Shown here one piece after another: positions 26,876 through 37,790 of a DNA stretch of 64,000 bases. The notes below the pieces were generated by a model. It ran no database searches, had not been told where the DNA came from, and worked only from the letters and a program-made list of their open reading frames with translations. Source of the DNA: Baylisascaris procyonis (Eukaryota > Nematoda > Chromadorea > Rhabditida > Ascarididae). Position 1 is the stretch's first letter. Each line of letters opens with the position of its first letter. The position numbers were made by a program, and so were the translations under genes. Location of the stretch: positions 4,938,501 to 5,002,500 of the forward strand of contig JAZARR010000221.1 in assembly GCA_037389465.1 (NCBI GenBank), read 5' to 3'.

Positions 26876-26885
26876 CTAAAGTGAA
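26876..26885 (-). promoter_or_regulatory. Probable trans-splice acceptor of DMC1
   Basis: On the minus strand TTCACTTTAG precedes a 31-nt leader and then the DMC1 ATG. This is either a spliced-leader acceptor or the boundary of a 5' UTR exon. Confidence 0.5.
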
Positions 26886-28669
26886 CAAATTATAATAAAC
26901 TTAAAAGTAACGTCACGTAGGACGAAAAAACGGAAGGAGAAGAAGGAATGCTGCCGTCCTGAACAACTCGGAAGAAACAAAGAGTTTCAAACAAAGGACC
27001 ACGTCTAGCAGATCAGCAATAGCGAGCGGGCATATGCATCAGCCGGACAAACGTGTAGCGTAGCTGACCGGTTCAAAAAGTGGATTTGTGGGAGGAGGGG
27101 GGAAGGGGGAGAACTGGCCATCGTAACAGGGAGAACGATTACACAGCAACAAGGCTTTTAGGGAATTATAGCGGAAATGACATCGCTGCTAGAAAAATGA
27201 TGCTACTTTCGGGATCCCAATCTAAGGATCCCGACTGTCCGTCCCACTCCTCCGTCACAAGTTGCTTTGGAATTTCCAGGAACGAGGAATACGAATACCA
27301 ATTTGCGCATGGCTAAGATCAATTCCGGGCACCTCCCTTCTCCTCCCACTCCCCTTCCTTTGGCAATATTCACTGAGTTCCAAAAGCTAATCTGCGACTT
27401 TCGTGTTCATATTCTACGAGTCAAATAACTCCTTAGAGAACTTATAGCTGTTAGAGCGTTCAACCTAGTGAACCTTTCGGCGGGCACTTGGGAGCTATCT
27501 GGTGTCAGTAACAAAGTTGGCATTCATGTTCAATATGAACGAAAGCTTCTCTGAAGGACTTTTTGCTAAAGATGAGACAAAAAGTTTGTCTTCCTAGATG
27601 CAACCCTGTGGCAAGTCTTCAAGGAGGGGAAATATCAGGTCAAGAAACATTGACGCGAAAAGAATTAAATAAAGGAGTATCAACAAATAACTGCACAGAG
27701 TATCAAGTAGTATGCCCCGATGAGCATGAAATGCAATATTACATAGAAAAGAATACTACTGAATGCAAAGCATTGTTCATTTTACTTCCTAAGGATACAA
27801 TTACAACTGCACAGAGAATTCGATAGTGGCCAGTGTTCTTCTCCTCCTCACCTTCTTCCAAAATTCCCATAAAAATTCTTTGAAAAAGCTTTTTGATAAG
27901 TGCATTAATTCATTCAATATGATAGGTCGCAGGGCTTTTTTGTGAAAAGCTCTGTCACCTTGAAAAACCGTTGCATAGGAGATGCTTCCATCGAAAGTCC
28001 AATGAAACCGATTGCCTATATGAAACTTTCTGCGTGCCGAAATCATTTCTCAAATGGTAAAAAATTGCATATTTCGTATTCCAGCAGGAAATATTCTTGA
28101 ATTGTCACCTTAAAGTGGAATTGCACCATTCCGAGATCGTATTACCTTTTACAGCATGGATTCTTGGCCAGTTTTTTTAGCACGTTTGTTTTGCCTACAA
28201 GTTTATGAGAACTTATGTCGATTCATTTTTAATAATCGCATGTGGAAAACGCTAATATTTCTTCAGTAATGCTCATCCTTGCAAAATAGGTTAATGCTCG
28301 CATTAAAAATCTGAAAAAGCGTTTGATGATGCCTTCTCATTTCTACAAACACTGACCGACAAAAAAAGGCTCCTCTATCGCATCCAGGATGAAGCGCGAC
28401 TTTCCCAGACTAATTTTTTGAAGCTGATTTTGGAAAGCGAAATTCATCTATCTTATGTTGTCGGATTTTCGAGGACTTTTCAAAACAGTTCCGGAAGAAT
28501 TTTTAAATTGGTTTATTCGAAAAAGCCACGCTACTTTCTAGAATGCTCAGTTCTCCGAAAATCAGGCGCCTGCGAAATCCCTCCGCGAGGAATTCCGCAA
28601 GGTGACTAATTTTCTGACATTTTTTATTCTTAGTGACCTACATAAAGAAATTTTCAACATTATGTGTGA

Positions 28670-28808
28670 AACGCTTATTCAATCGTGACATCGGAGCATC
28701 TTATAAATCTGACTGGTTTAACGTTCCGACATCCGATGATTATTCAGATCAGGAACGCTTATTCAGGATGGGCAATCGTGACATCGGGTTTGGGAGCATC
28801 TTACATGG
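28670..28808 (+). repeat. Imperfect direct duplication
   Basis: The words AACGCTTATTCA, CAATCGTGACATCGG and GAGCATCTTA occur in this order from 28670 and again from 28755. The second copy carries short insertions between the words. The result is an old local duplication of about 36-50 bp. Confidence 0.6.
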
Positions 28809-29428
28809 ACTAAAATGGGTTTTGTAGAATCTGGCTCCGATCTCAGTTGGATCCGGGGCAGGAACCGGTACTGGATCTGACTGACACTAATGACGAGCAA
28901 AAGCCCATCTGCCGAATGGGATATGGTTTAACCCATTTCCCCACATGGCCATGATTCAATAATGGTTCCGGTTCCGGACACGACCGAGCTCGGCACCAAG
29001 ACTAAATGTGATGCGGATCTCTCAAACATCACAAAAGAACAAAAAAGTTAATATTCAATAACGCCGAACAACTCACGAAAATCTCACAAGTTATTTCCTC
29101 ATATATGTGCCAAATAGTGAACGTTTCATATACCTATAAAGAAAAAACCTATCCATGATGAATCCGACTATGACTCATCACCAACAGAACGTTAATTTGA
29201 AATGTTATCAACTATCCTCAACTTCCTGCAGAAATATGTTCAATTTTTAATAAAGTGGAACATATGAGTGAAAAAATTATTTCCTTTTATTACGGAAAAG
29301 ATGTAAAAAATTCTTCAGAAAATTCTCATTAGAAATTTTGAAAGAATATGATATTTTAATTAAGAACGGATAGCATTTTCAACCTCAGCGTTCAAACATT
29401 AAATAAACCGCACTCTAAAACAAATCCT

Positions 29429-29578
29429 TCATCCCCTTTTATTTAGCGAAAACAAAACTGACAAGAACTGATAAAATCCAACAACATCAACGCACCGACC
29501 CACATGAACAACCGCTCCGCTCGCTATCAACTTCATCGACTCATCCATTCCCATCTGCGCTCGTTCCTCGCCGCTCAT
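29429..29578 (-). CDS. Candidate small gene or first exon, unknown
   Basis: A GC-richer island holds a 49-codon minus-strand frame starting MSGEERAQMGMDESMKLIAS. The bases just upstream of its ATG read TTTTTGGCGGGAAAA, which contains a good match to the E2F consensus TTTSGCGGGAA. A possible donor (CAT|GTGGGT) inside the frame means it may be only a first exon. The opposite strand also has an open frame from 29503, so the coding strand is uncertain. I do not recognise the protein. Confidence 0.25.
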   Translation of the reverse strand: MSGEERAQMGMDESMKLIASGAVVHVGRCVDVVGFYQFLSVLFSLNKRG

Positions 29579-30716
29579 TTTCCCGCCAAAAATTTCGCGC
29601 CTCGGCAGCACCACAGGTACGGTACGTTTATACACTCATTTGTGAGATGTAGCATGCTATCAGATAACAAAAAGAGCATGTAGGTCTGTTGGATGGCCTT
29701 GAAGGATCTACTACCTCGATTTTATTATCAGATTTATTAACATAAGCAGATTTATTAATAAATTGTGCGCTAGAACCTTTGCAATCGCTTTTATTTCAGT
29801 GCATAAGCATCCTGGGCATTGAATAGTGTGTTCCCTCCAAATGCATTATGCGGTTGCACTATTGGTAGATACCATGTTCATTGGAAAGAGCACATACGAA
29901 AAGGAATTGCGAGTAGGTGGTAGTGGGTCACGGCTTCAGTATTTGTGATTTTTTAAACAACTAATTTACTTTACGAGTAATCGGTACTGAGTTAGCGCCA
30001 CAGTAAATCCAATCTCATCGGTCATCGGTAATTAAGTGAGGAGCTTGTCAGTGTCGAGCATCACTTAGAGGATGTAGGGTAAGCGTGTAGGGTCCGGTCC
30101 CTGTTTTGGCCTTCTACCCTTAATTTGCCCCTGAAGATTCGCAATTCCTTCCCTTTCGAGGCTCGACCTGATGCTATAATTTGGCAACGAGACAAGAGGT
30201 TGAGATTTTTATTATGCCTTTAAAAAAAATCAAGTTTCCGGCTTCATGTTGCACGAAACTAGAATCTGCTTCCCACTAATATCGTTAAGGTACCTACTCC
30301 TTCAGCTTTTGGGTTGCGGTTGAGCCGTTTCGATCTACATACTTCGCTAGTTTTAGGTATTAGACGTCCTACTCGCCTAAATTGTAGCATTGCGAACGTT
30401 TCGCTCCTTCTTGCTGTTTATGCTCACATGCTTTTGTATGTTTTTTTTCCAATTCGGGATGTTGGAATAAACAAATAAATTAGGTGTTTAAATTCTCGCC
30501 CGCAATATCCAACCCTCGACTAGGAAGGGTGAGGTGAATATTGGGGACGAGAGCTTGGCCTGCCCATTTTCGGCAGATAGGTGGGTTGTGTCTAACTGCG
30601 TTGCCGTTGTATACTATATAAAACCCGGTTGGGTCATCTCTGCGCTCCGTAAAACGCTATTTGCGAACCGCATAAAATGAAATGAGCGGATATAAACAGA
30701 AACTCAGGCGTAATAT

Positions 30717-31109
30717 TTACGCAATGTCATTGCTGAAAATAGCTTTGATTGGACGCCGCTTTTCGGGGCTGATCACTGCTGTTCGGAACAGCTCTAGTGA
30801 CATTCCACCAACGTTCATTTCATTCAATATTTCTACCACCTAATTCACGTCACTTTCATATCGTCGTTGCAGAAGGCCATGCACTTTTTCAACACTAGTT
30901 AATATATTAGAAAGCTTGGAAAGCCATTGCTGTTCTTTTTTTTGCATCGGCCGCGAAGGATGTACTATTAGAAATTGCTGTCTTTTTTGCATCGGCAGAT
31001 TGTAGGAAGGAATGATTTTGATTCTGTTGTCCCTGTCATGCGTCTCTGGGACCTGTAAGGCACAAAGTTGCAGGCGGCTCCAGTTGAAGTCGACGACCGA
31101 TCCTAGAAC
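30717..31109 (-). pseudogene. Open frame with one internal TAG; unknown
   Basis: One minus-strand frame runs from 31109 to a stop at 30717-30719 and is broken only by TAG at 30840-30842: 89 sense codons before it and 40 after. Both parts look protein-like (SKLSNILTSVEKVHGLLQ before, EILNEMNVGGMSLELFRT after, helical and amphipathic). The TAG could be a nonsense mutation, or it could be the acceptor of a last exon (GAATTAG|GTGG). A different reading uses the TTACAG acceptor at 31053-31055 in another frame (SQRRMTGTTESKSF, then a stop). The sequence also duplicates a GCCGATGCAAAAAA word. No family recognised. Confidence 0.3.
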
Positions 31110-31174
31110 CTAGGTCATTAACTAGAATATTTCTGGGAGGAACCTGCTCAACAAACCACAAGCACTAACAGCAG

Positions 31175-31320
31175 CTACTTGCCGATTCCGTCCGCCATGG
31201 CGGTGATTGTATGCTCCACGGCCTTATGCTTTACATCTGCTATCTTCGAAATGGTCTTCTTTACAGACGTTTTTATTTCCGAATCGGCTTTCGTACTCTT
31301 TGCCACCACCCAGTAAACAC
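31175..31320 (-). CDS. Candidate exon, Lys/Ala-rich helix, unknown
   Basis: A minus-strand segment encodes a charged helical stretch (KADSEIKTSVKKTISKIADV, then MADGIGK) ending at a GTAGCT donor in phase 2. That phase is compatible with the TTACAG acceptor at 31053-31055, giving a plausible short last exon. The upstream acceptor (CATCATAAG) is weak and no first exon was found. The boundaries and even the strand are uncertain. Confidence 0.25.
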
Positions 31321-31609
31321 TTATGATGGGAAATGATAAGAAGCGAATTATAGATAATCGTCGGTAGACAATATTAGAAAGTCGACAAGGGGCCAAAAGC
31401 AGCAACCTTCCAGTAAATGCAGATTTACCATGAAAACGCGTCTTAACTCGGATGCATAAAGAAGCAACAATAAGCAGTTGCTTAAAATAAATTTCAACCG
31501 TGGAAATTTTTACGATTTGAATGGTTGAAACAATTGTTCTTATACATAAAAACCAAGTTTGCATTCCCATCCCACCGACACTGTCGGGTCGGCTGATTGC
31601 AGTCGTCAT

Positions 31610-32893
31610 ATGCAGATTTCAGCAACCGCCTACATAAACTGGTCACTGCAATCTGCCGAAGTAAAGCTTAAAACGCTGAAGGATCGACTGATACAGCAAA
31701 TGCGATTGGTTTACTTGAGAGTGGGATATCGCTTCTCCGTTCCGTTAGCTTATACGGGATCGGAAACGTTTACCGTTTCCTGCAAATTCCCCACTCTTTC
31801 TTTCTATGAACCACATTTACGAATACCGTAGAATGAGATTCAATTGAACAACACGTCGAATTTCTTTATATAACAAACTCAATTGCAGCGAAACAATATG
31901 AAATTTATGAGAGATAACAACATCGATGAAACCTAAATGAGACTCTCATTTCTGCTATTAAAATCTTCACACTATCCAATTTTAACATATCGGAATGTAA
32001 GACCACTCGCCTAAAGCAGTAACCAAAGAGAATTTTTAATAATCTCTCCTTTTCCCCTCACTCTCCTTTTTCACTATAATCCTCAAAACAAGAAAAAAAA
32101 AATATTTGACAAATATATCTAAGCCCTATGCTTACATAAAACTAGTTCCTAGAAATCGCAACCAAAATGTGGGGCTAATTTTTTCAATAATAATTTATAA
32201 CAATCCGCCTCCCCAAATTGTTAGGACGATTAATAAAACAAAACAAAAAGAAATTGCCATTATGCATTCAATTACCCTTACCTAGAAACATTTCATAATC
32301 ATTTAAGTAAATAGTGAAGGAGAAAGAAGGGGGGAGGATACGAAATCGGTTAATACACTCAAGAATATCATAAAAAATCTCTAATAACCATATCTAAATA
32401 TGCCGCAAAATTTCTATAACTACTAGTAATAAATATATTCAGTATACCAGAATAGTAAGTAGTACCAAAATTTCGACTTCAAATTCTTATTAAACAATCA
32501 TAAAATTTGTGAATATATTCTGCCATTCATTTTTAACTTTAAAAATAATGGAAATATGCTTATATTGAATAGTTAAAACAAAAACGGAAGGAAGAATAAA
32601 TGCATCAAAGCAATATATTCATCTCTTTCTCTTCTTATCCCCCTAATGTAAAATAAAATAGCAAACGATTTTCCATAAACGATGAAATAATTGCTAAACT
32701 ACTAAACAAATTAATCGAACAAAAATTCTAGCATTAAATCGATATTGAAATAACCCTAAGAGTCAGTCAATTGCTAAAAAAAAAATAAACTAAAGAGTGA
32801 AAACTTCAACGGTGAATAAAACATAACAATATAGCTAAACGATCACATGGGCACATATATGAGCAACGAGGAAACAGAAAAGAGCGCTCAAAT
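31610..32893. other. FAM136A 3' flank; no gene seen
   Basis: A strongly AT-rich stretch dominates from about 31.9 kb. A plus-strand frame at 31559-31831 has a short helix-like segment (WSLQSAEVKLKTLKDRL) but no recognisable family or splice context. Nothing else is supportable. Confidence 0.4.
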
Positions 32894-35800
32894 TTAGTGC
32901 AATGAATCTGCGAAACGTTGCTTTATCTTTGGCAACAATTTAATGTGATCATCAGCGCATCCCGATACACACCTGAAACAGAAATTACCTTTCATATACT
33001 CTCTAACGTCAGTCAATAATAGAAACAAATGCCGCACAATCATGGATTAAAACTTCAGGTTTTATGGCAGGTTCTTCTTTACTGGCCCTATTTAGAGTTG
33101 CATATTGCACCTGCACTATTATCCGTAAGGGTCGGTAAAAACTCATTCAAGTCCCACTGCATCTAACAATTATAAAAATGACTGCAGTTTTTGTGATACG
33201 GCATATTCACCTTCATTAAGAGAAGAATCCCACTCAACAGCAATAAGCACTAACTTCTCGAGTTGCTCGTTGAAGGACATCATCTGTGCATCACCGTATT
33301 TGTTCGGATCTGGACCATACTTTTGCACTAACCTATCGTAACAAGTCATCGCACATCGACTCAATTGGCCCTGCAATATCAAATATTTTACACGTTGTTG
33401 AAACAACCGTACAGAATAATGAACTTGTCTTGATAGACACTGCCAAGGTCAACATTCCAATCTCGAAGCCAAAGAGAGGATGGTGGAAGAGGATCATCAG
33501 GTCAACTCATGAATGAGAAGAAAAAAATCACTTGCATGTAACAACTGCACTTTAAAGCCCCCAGTATCTACGCAAATTTGATTAAAAAAAAACCTTCCAT
33601 CGATCAGAAATTTAGAAAAGCCTTTTTTCGGTTGAGGGAAAAAGCTGGATTCCGCAGCTTTATGGAGATAGGGAAGGGAGAAGGAGGGGAGGGGAAGGAG
33701 AGAAGGAAGCTCGTCGTTTGTTGTTTATCCAGTACCTGATAATAGATAATTCGTGCATGGACATTACATGCGTTCTCTAAAAATGACCTCGTTCAAAGAT
33801 AAAAGAGAACAACCGAGCCTTTCGTCCCATTCATGAATTCCCACAAAATTGCTCTCTAACTCTCGAAACCTTAAAACTTCTGCGTAGTTGCCTGAAATCC
33901 TAATGTTTTGCTCTTGAGTACCATTATCCCCTCAATAATCGAATAAAAAATGCCACTCATTTTTCAAAAGCTTTGCACAACTACGCGCTCAAAATTTCTA
34001 TACATACTTCAAACTTTTTCCGTTGATTTTCTCTTCGGCTTTGGATGCAACTTTATTTGTTTGCCTAACCGTTATTTCTTGTCAATTTCTTATTTACATC
34101 GGTCCCTTTGTCTTTTTCCAAATTCCCCTCTCTTCAAACAGTGCTATGAAAGATACTCTACTTTAATGGCAATTCAGATAGTGAAGGGGGGGGGAGAGAG
34201 GAGGGTGAAAGGAAAGACTACAAAACGGATGGGCGCATTTCGACGGACACAGCAATTATGGAGTATATGTACCTCAATCACCTAACTAGAATTTCATGCA
34301 CTAACTATTCGATCAAGAAGTGAATAAGCTTACCTGTAATTCACCAAGCTCCCTTTCGAGTGTCGTTTGTGCACCCTTCATTGTCGTATTGCATCTATCC
34401 ACACAGCTTTCCACATCTTCGCGACTTAGCGTTTTATCATCACAACATTTCGATGAACACAAAAACATCTTTTTTTGAACATCACGCAAATATCTGCAAA
34501 CTATAATCTAATATATTCGTCTTCATAAACATATATGCATATAATGCATCGTAATTTTCAATATACCTCTATTTTCCTTCGAAGGCGGAAAAAGAGACCG
34601 TATTACTAAAGGGTAATAACGCGAGGTGATGGATCTTATGTTGGAAGCAGACCTCCTTCTAATTTCGCACCTCAGACCGAAGGAACCTGCTTCTATGCCG
34701 AAATTCAGAGTAACATTCACATCTCCTTCAAAGACTCTGTTCTTAGCAATGCTTGACCAAACAGCACTTCCATATGGAAAACCGAGTGACATAGCAATGT
34801 TTCGACATATGTTACTCTGCGATACGTTGAAAACTAAAGGTTATAGAAGCACCATGGATTTTACAAATGAGAATTGTATTCAGTAAAGAAATGATATCGT
34901 ACTATGCCGAGCGTCGTTTTAACATTCGCTAATAATACCCCTTTGTCACAACCTCTAATCCGTATCACGACGAGGGGATCAGTGATATTTTCAATCACGA
35001 TTATTTGGAATCAGCTCCTTTATGTGAAACTATTTTACCAGCATACTGCACTTAAATAAACGACTTTTATTGCTAGTGGCGAAGAAGGGGAGGACGCGGT
35101 TTGTTGTCGATGAGCTAACGGTCTGTTTCAGTCCACTTTGCAGAGGAGCTGATCGTGCCTTGAAGCGGGGATTTGAAAAGAGGGCTTGCATCTCTCTATG
35201 GTCTATCATTAGGCGCCTTTTGTAGTTTGCAATTATCCCATCCTTCCCGATGAAATAATACTCCTTTCAATCTACTTGAGAAGACATGAAAATGTGTGGA
35301 ACTCTACTAATGTATCCTACACTGTCGTCGCAGATCTTTGCTTGAGAAATTTCCCTACCATTGATACCTGAAAAGGTTTTGAAGATAAAATCCTTAGCAA
35401 CTTAGCGTATTTGCAACGAATGGGTGATGACAGAGTTGCTGGTTCGACGCATATGGTTAGTGGATGTTTTTCCCTTCATGCAGTCCTATACTGCAATATT
35501 TTCTTTTGCATAGGAAAATCTGTTGTGAGCGACAATAAATGATAAGTACATCCAAAAAGTACATCTATCAGCTTGTCGTCACGGTGTCGATGAGAACGAA
35601 GGTTACCAAAGGTCCTTAAATCCAACAGAATGTTAAAAACGAAGGTCCCCAGAGGAGGTGAAATGTGACTGAAGCCATGTATGAGGCCAGTAAAATCAGT
35701 TGATTCCTTCCCCTACCTAGCCCGACCATGATTTCTGGTGTATAGCGGAATTCCCGGCGAGGCCACGACCATGACTTACCTGTCCGATCAGGTGGGAGAA

Positions 35801-35910
35801 GCGAACGATTTCGAATTAAAGTATACAACACTTTGATGGGCTTACTTTCGATCAATCTCGTCGATCATCTCGTCGACGGCCTTCTTCATCCTCTTCTGTG
35901 TTGCCTCCAT
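32894..35910 (-). CDS. FAM136A-like mitochondrial protein, complete, 4 exons
   Basis: Small protein of the FAM136A family, whose members localise to mitochondria (intermembrane space); the molecular role is poorly defined. Exons in gene order: 35846-35910, 34334-34493, 33255-33370, 32894-32972; phases join and give 139 residues (human FAM136A has 138). Four CX3C motifs are visible and match the family arrangement: CSSKC, CVDRC, CAMTC and CVSGC, the last followed by ADDHIKLLPKIKQRF. Such twin CX3C pairs form disulfides after import through the MIA40 pathway. There is no N-terminal presequence, which fits that route. A TTATTTCAG acceptor lies 18 nt before the ATG. The introns, including 1,352 nt in intron 1, contain no recognised genes. 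Confidence 0.92.
33671..33706 (+). other. G-run tract with G-quadruplex potential
   Basis: Four G runs of at least three (GGGAAGGGAGAAGGAGGGGAGGGG, given here in part: GGGAAGGG then GGGGAGGGG) lie on the strand opposite to FAM136A transcription, inside its intron 2. Confidence 0.5.
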
Positions 35911-35928
35911 TCTGCATTCGCTACTTAT

Positions 35929-35938
35929 CTGAAATAAA
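35929..35938 (-). promoter_or_regulatory. Probable trans-splice acceptor of FAM136A gene
   Basis: Minus-strand ATTTATTTCAG lies directly before an 18-nt leader and the start codon. Confidence 0.5.
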
Positions 35939-37790
35939 TCTCTCCAGAAAATCACTACCATATCACCTCATTTAAAAGCATACGGGGGCATTATTAACGA
36001 CGAAATACTGTACCATCGTATATAGATTATCGTTCACGATAAAAAAAGAAACTACCTATGAAGCTATATGATTATTTCGACGACGATATTTGGTTAATAA
36101 TGTTGCACCTATTTCACGAGGAAAATAAATCGAGAAATGAATATCTATAAATTGATAAATGAAAATACGACTTTTTTCTTTCGTCCTCCAGAAGTGTGAA
36201 AATGGTCTTCGTAGTGCATAATACTCCAGACTCAGCACTTGTGTGAAAAACAGCGCTCCATACAATCACCTAGACAATAGTGTATACTAGGAATGAATCG
36301 AAACATTCTCACTTTTCTGATCTCCAGTGCTCCTTTTCTGGTTCCGATTATAAAACCGGAAGAAATACAACAGATTTCCGGTGATAGAACATCGCCGAAC
36401 TAGCCGATGCGTATGTTTTCGGGCAATTAAGATTGGAGATACATCCAAGATGGAAATTTTTTGTTGGGATCCGCATTATATTTCAATGAAGAGTCTAAAC
36501 TGAATTTAAATCTGTGACATTGAAGAAATTTCATATGGAAGTTTTTCAGCCAAGTAGTGTAGATATGGACACTAGAAACCCTTCGAAGCTAAGCAATAGG
36601 AGCATTTTTCGATAGTTTCGTTTAACCTCATATTAGCACCTTTAGATACGCAGACACACGCAGACATATTAGAAGACAGGTGAGATAAATATACGGAAGT
36701 ATAATATTCCAAAATATGTTGGCATTATACGATAAAGGTTTACTGCAATATTTTGCACGTCTATGTTGAAAAACATAAAAAACGCATAGTAAATATGGCT
36801 TATTCGTGACTTTAGAACAATGCAAATCTCCAACCAGATGAGTGTCAAATATAGTCTCAACGAAGCTTCCGAATATTACCACGTAAAGAGGAAATCACTT
36901 CATCATTCAATTTGAGAAAATATTCATGCCGAAAGTTTATACTGGATTATTTAGCACTTTATTAGGGAATATTTAATTGCTACAAATATGAACCCCTTAA
37001 CGAATACATCGACGCTTTTCTTTAAGACTTGAAGGTTGTGGAGGTCATGTAAATGAGTGGTAAAATTTTTAGATTATCTGCACAACTTAGTACCGATTGG
37101 TATTTTATCAGCGATTTTGTTAATATACACTTGAAATAAGATCTAAAACACGTCTCTTGGGTAGGCCGACCAGGAAAGGATGTCCTGCAGAATATGCTCA
37201 TACAAAAATGCTCATTTAAGCAACTTTTCAAACTTTACGTGGAGCTTTTCATGACGGACCTCCCGCAGGCTGGAAGTAAAAAACGAACAATAGCCCACAA
37301 AATTTTAACGGCTGGCAATAAAAAATTACAACTGTCAGGAGTCCTATAGTAGTGAAATCTAGAATTGGACAACTAAACGATTCTGCAGCTTTAAGCTATA
37401 ATTTTTACGAAGATACAGGTGCATATGTTAAAAAGGTTTGTGCGCAAGATGTCAATTCATATAACCTCCGGATGTAATAGCACATAGTGGAACAACATTA
37501 AATCAAATTTGCATATGCAAATTTGAAAATGCAGAAAAATATGCAAAACACCTCTCAGCATAGCCAACAACAAGTTGAAATAAGCGCAATAAGCCAAATA
37601 GGCCAAATAAGCCAAATAAGAAATAAGCCAAACAGGCGTAGGGAAATCCATGAAGTTGGAATAGTGCCAATAGCAACGATACCGCACGTAAACATCAACG
37701 TGGGAATTCGAATGCATAATAGATGCAGCTGCCAGAAATCGATGTGACAACAAAATAGGATAGCACTGAGAAGGGGAATCGTGTTGCGCA
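35939..37790. other. Divergent intergenic region between FAM136A and SVOP
   Basis: AT-rich region between the 5' ends of two divergent genes, presumably containing both promoters; no core element could be assigned. A short tandem tract of AATAAGCCAAAT-type words lies at about 37585-37632, some 160 bp upstream of the SVOP start. No coding region is recognised. Confidence 0.45.
37585..37632 (+). repeat. Short minisatellite, about 10-bp AATAAGCCAA unit
   Basis: Around four variants of AATAAGCCAA/AATAGGCCAA follow each other upstream of the SVOP first exon. Confidence 0.6.

Larger units (their letters stand above)
26886..30716. other. Mostly unassigned intergenic stretch
   Basis: No protein family is recognised. 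Open frames at 27080-27316, 27563-27826 and 28418-28609 look like chance or relics. Purine-rich G runs occur near 27089-27113. A short sequence duplication lies at 28670-28805. A locally GC-rich island near 29430-29640 contains a candidate small gene (separate entry). Confidence 0.4.

Noticed and set aside
27563..27826. 87-codon plus-strand frame with several Cys
   Set aside because: No homology recognised and no splice or promoter context in an unassigned stretch.
33950..34285. 111-codon plus-strand frame
   Set aside because: Lies inside intron 2 of the FAM136A-like gene and is Phe/Ser/Leu-rich noise ending in a purine tract.
35616..35855. 79-codon minus-strand frame in a GC-richer patch
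   Set aside because: It overlaps the end of exon 1 of the FAM136A-like gene by a few bases and otherwise lies in intron 1; no family match.
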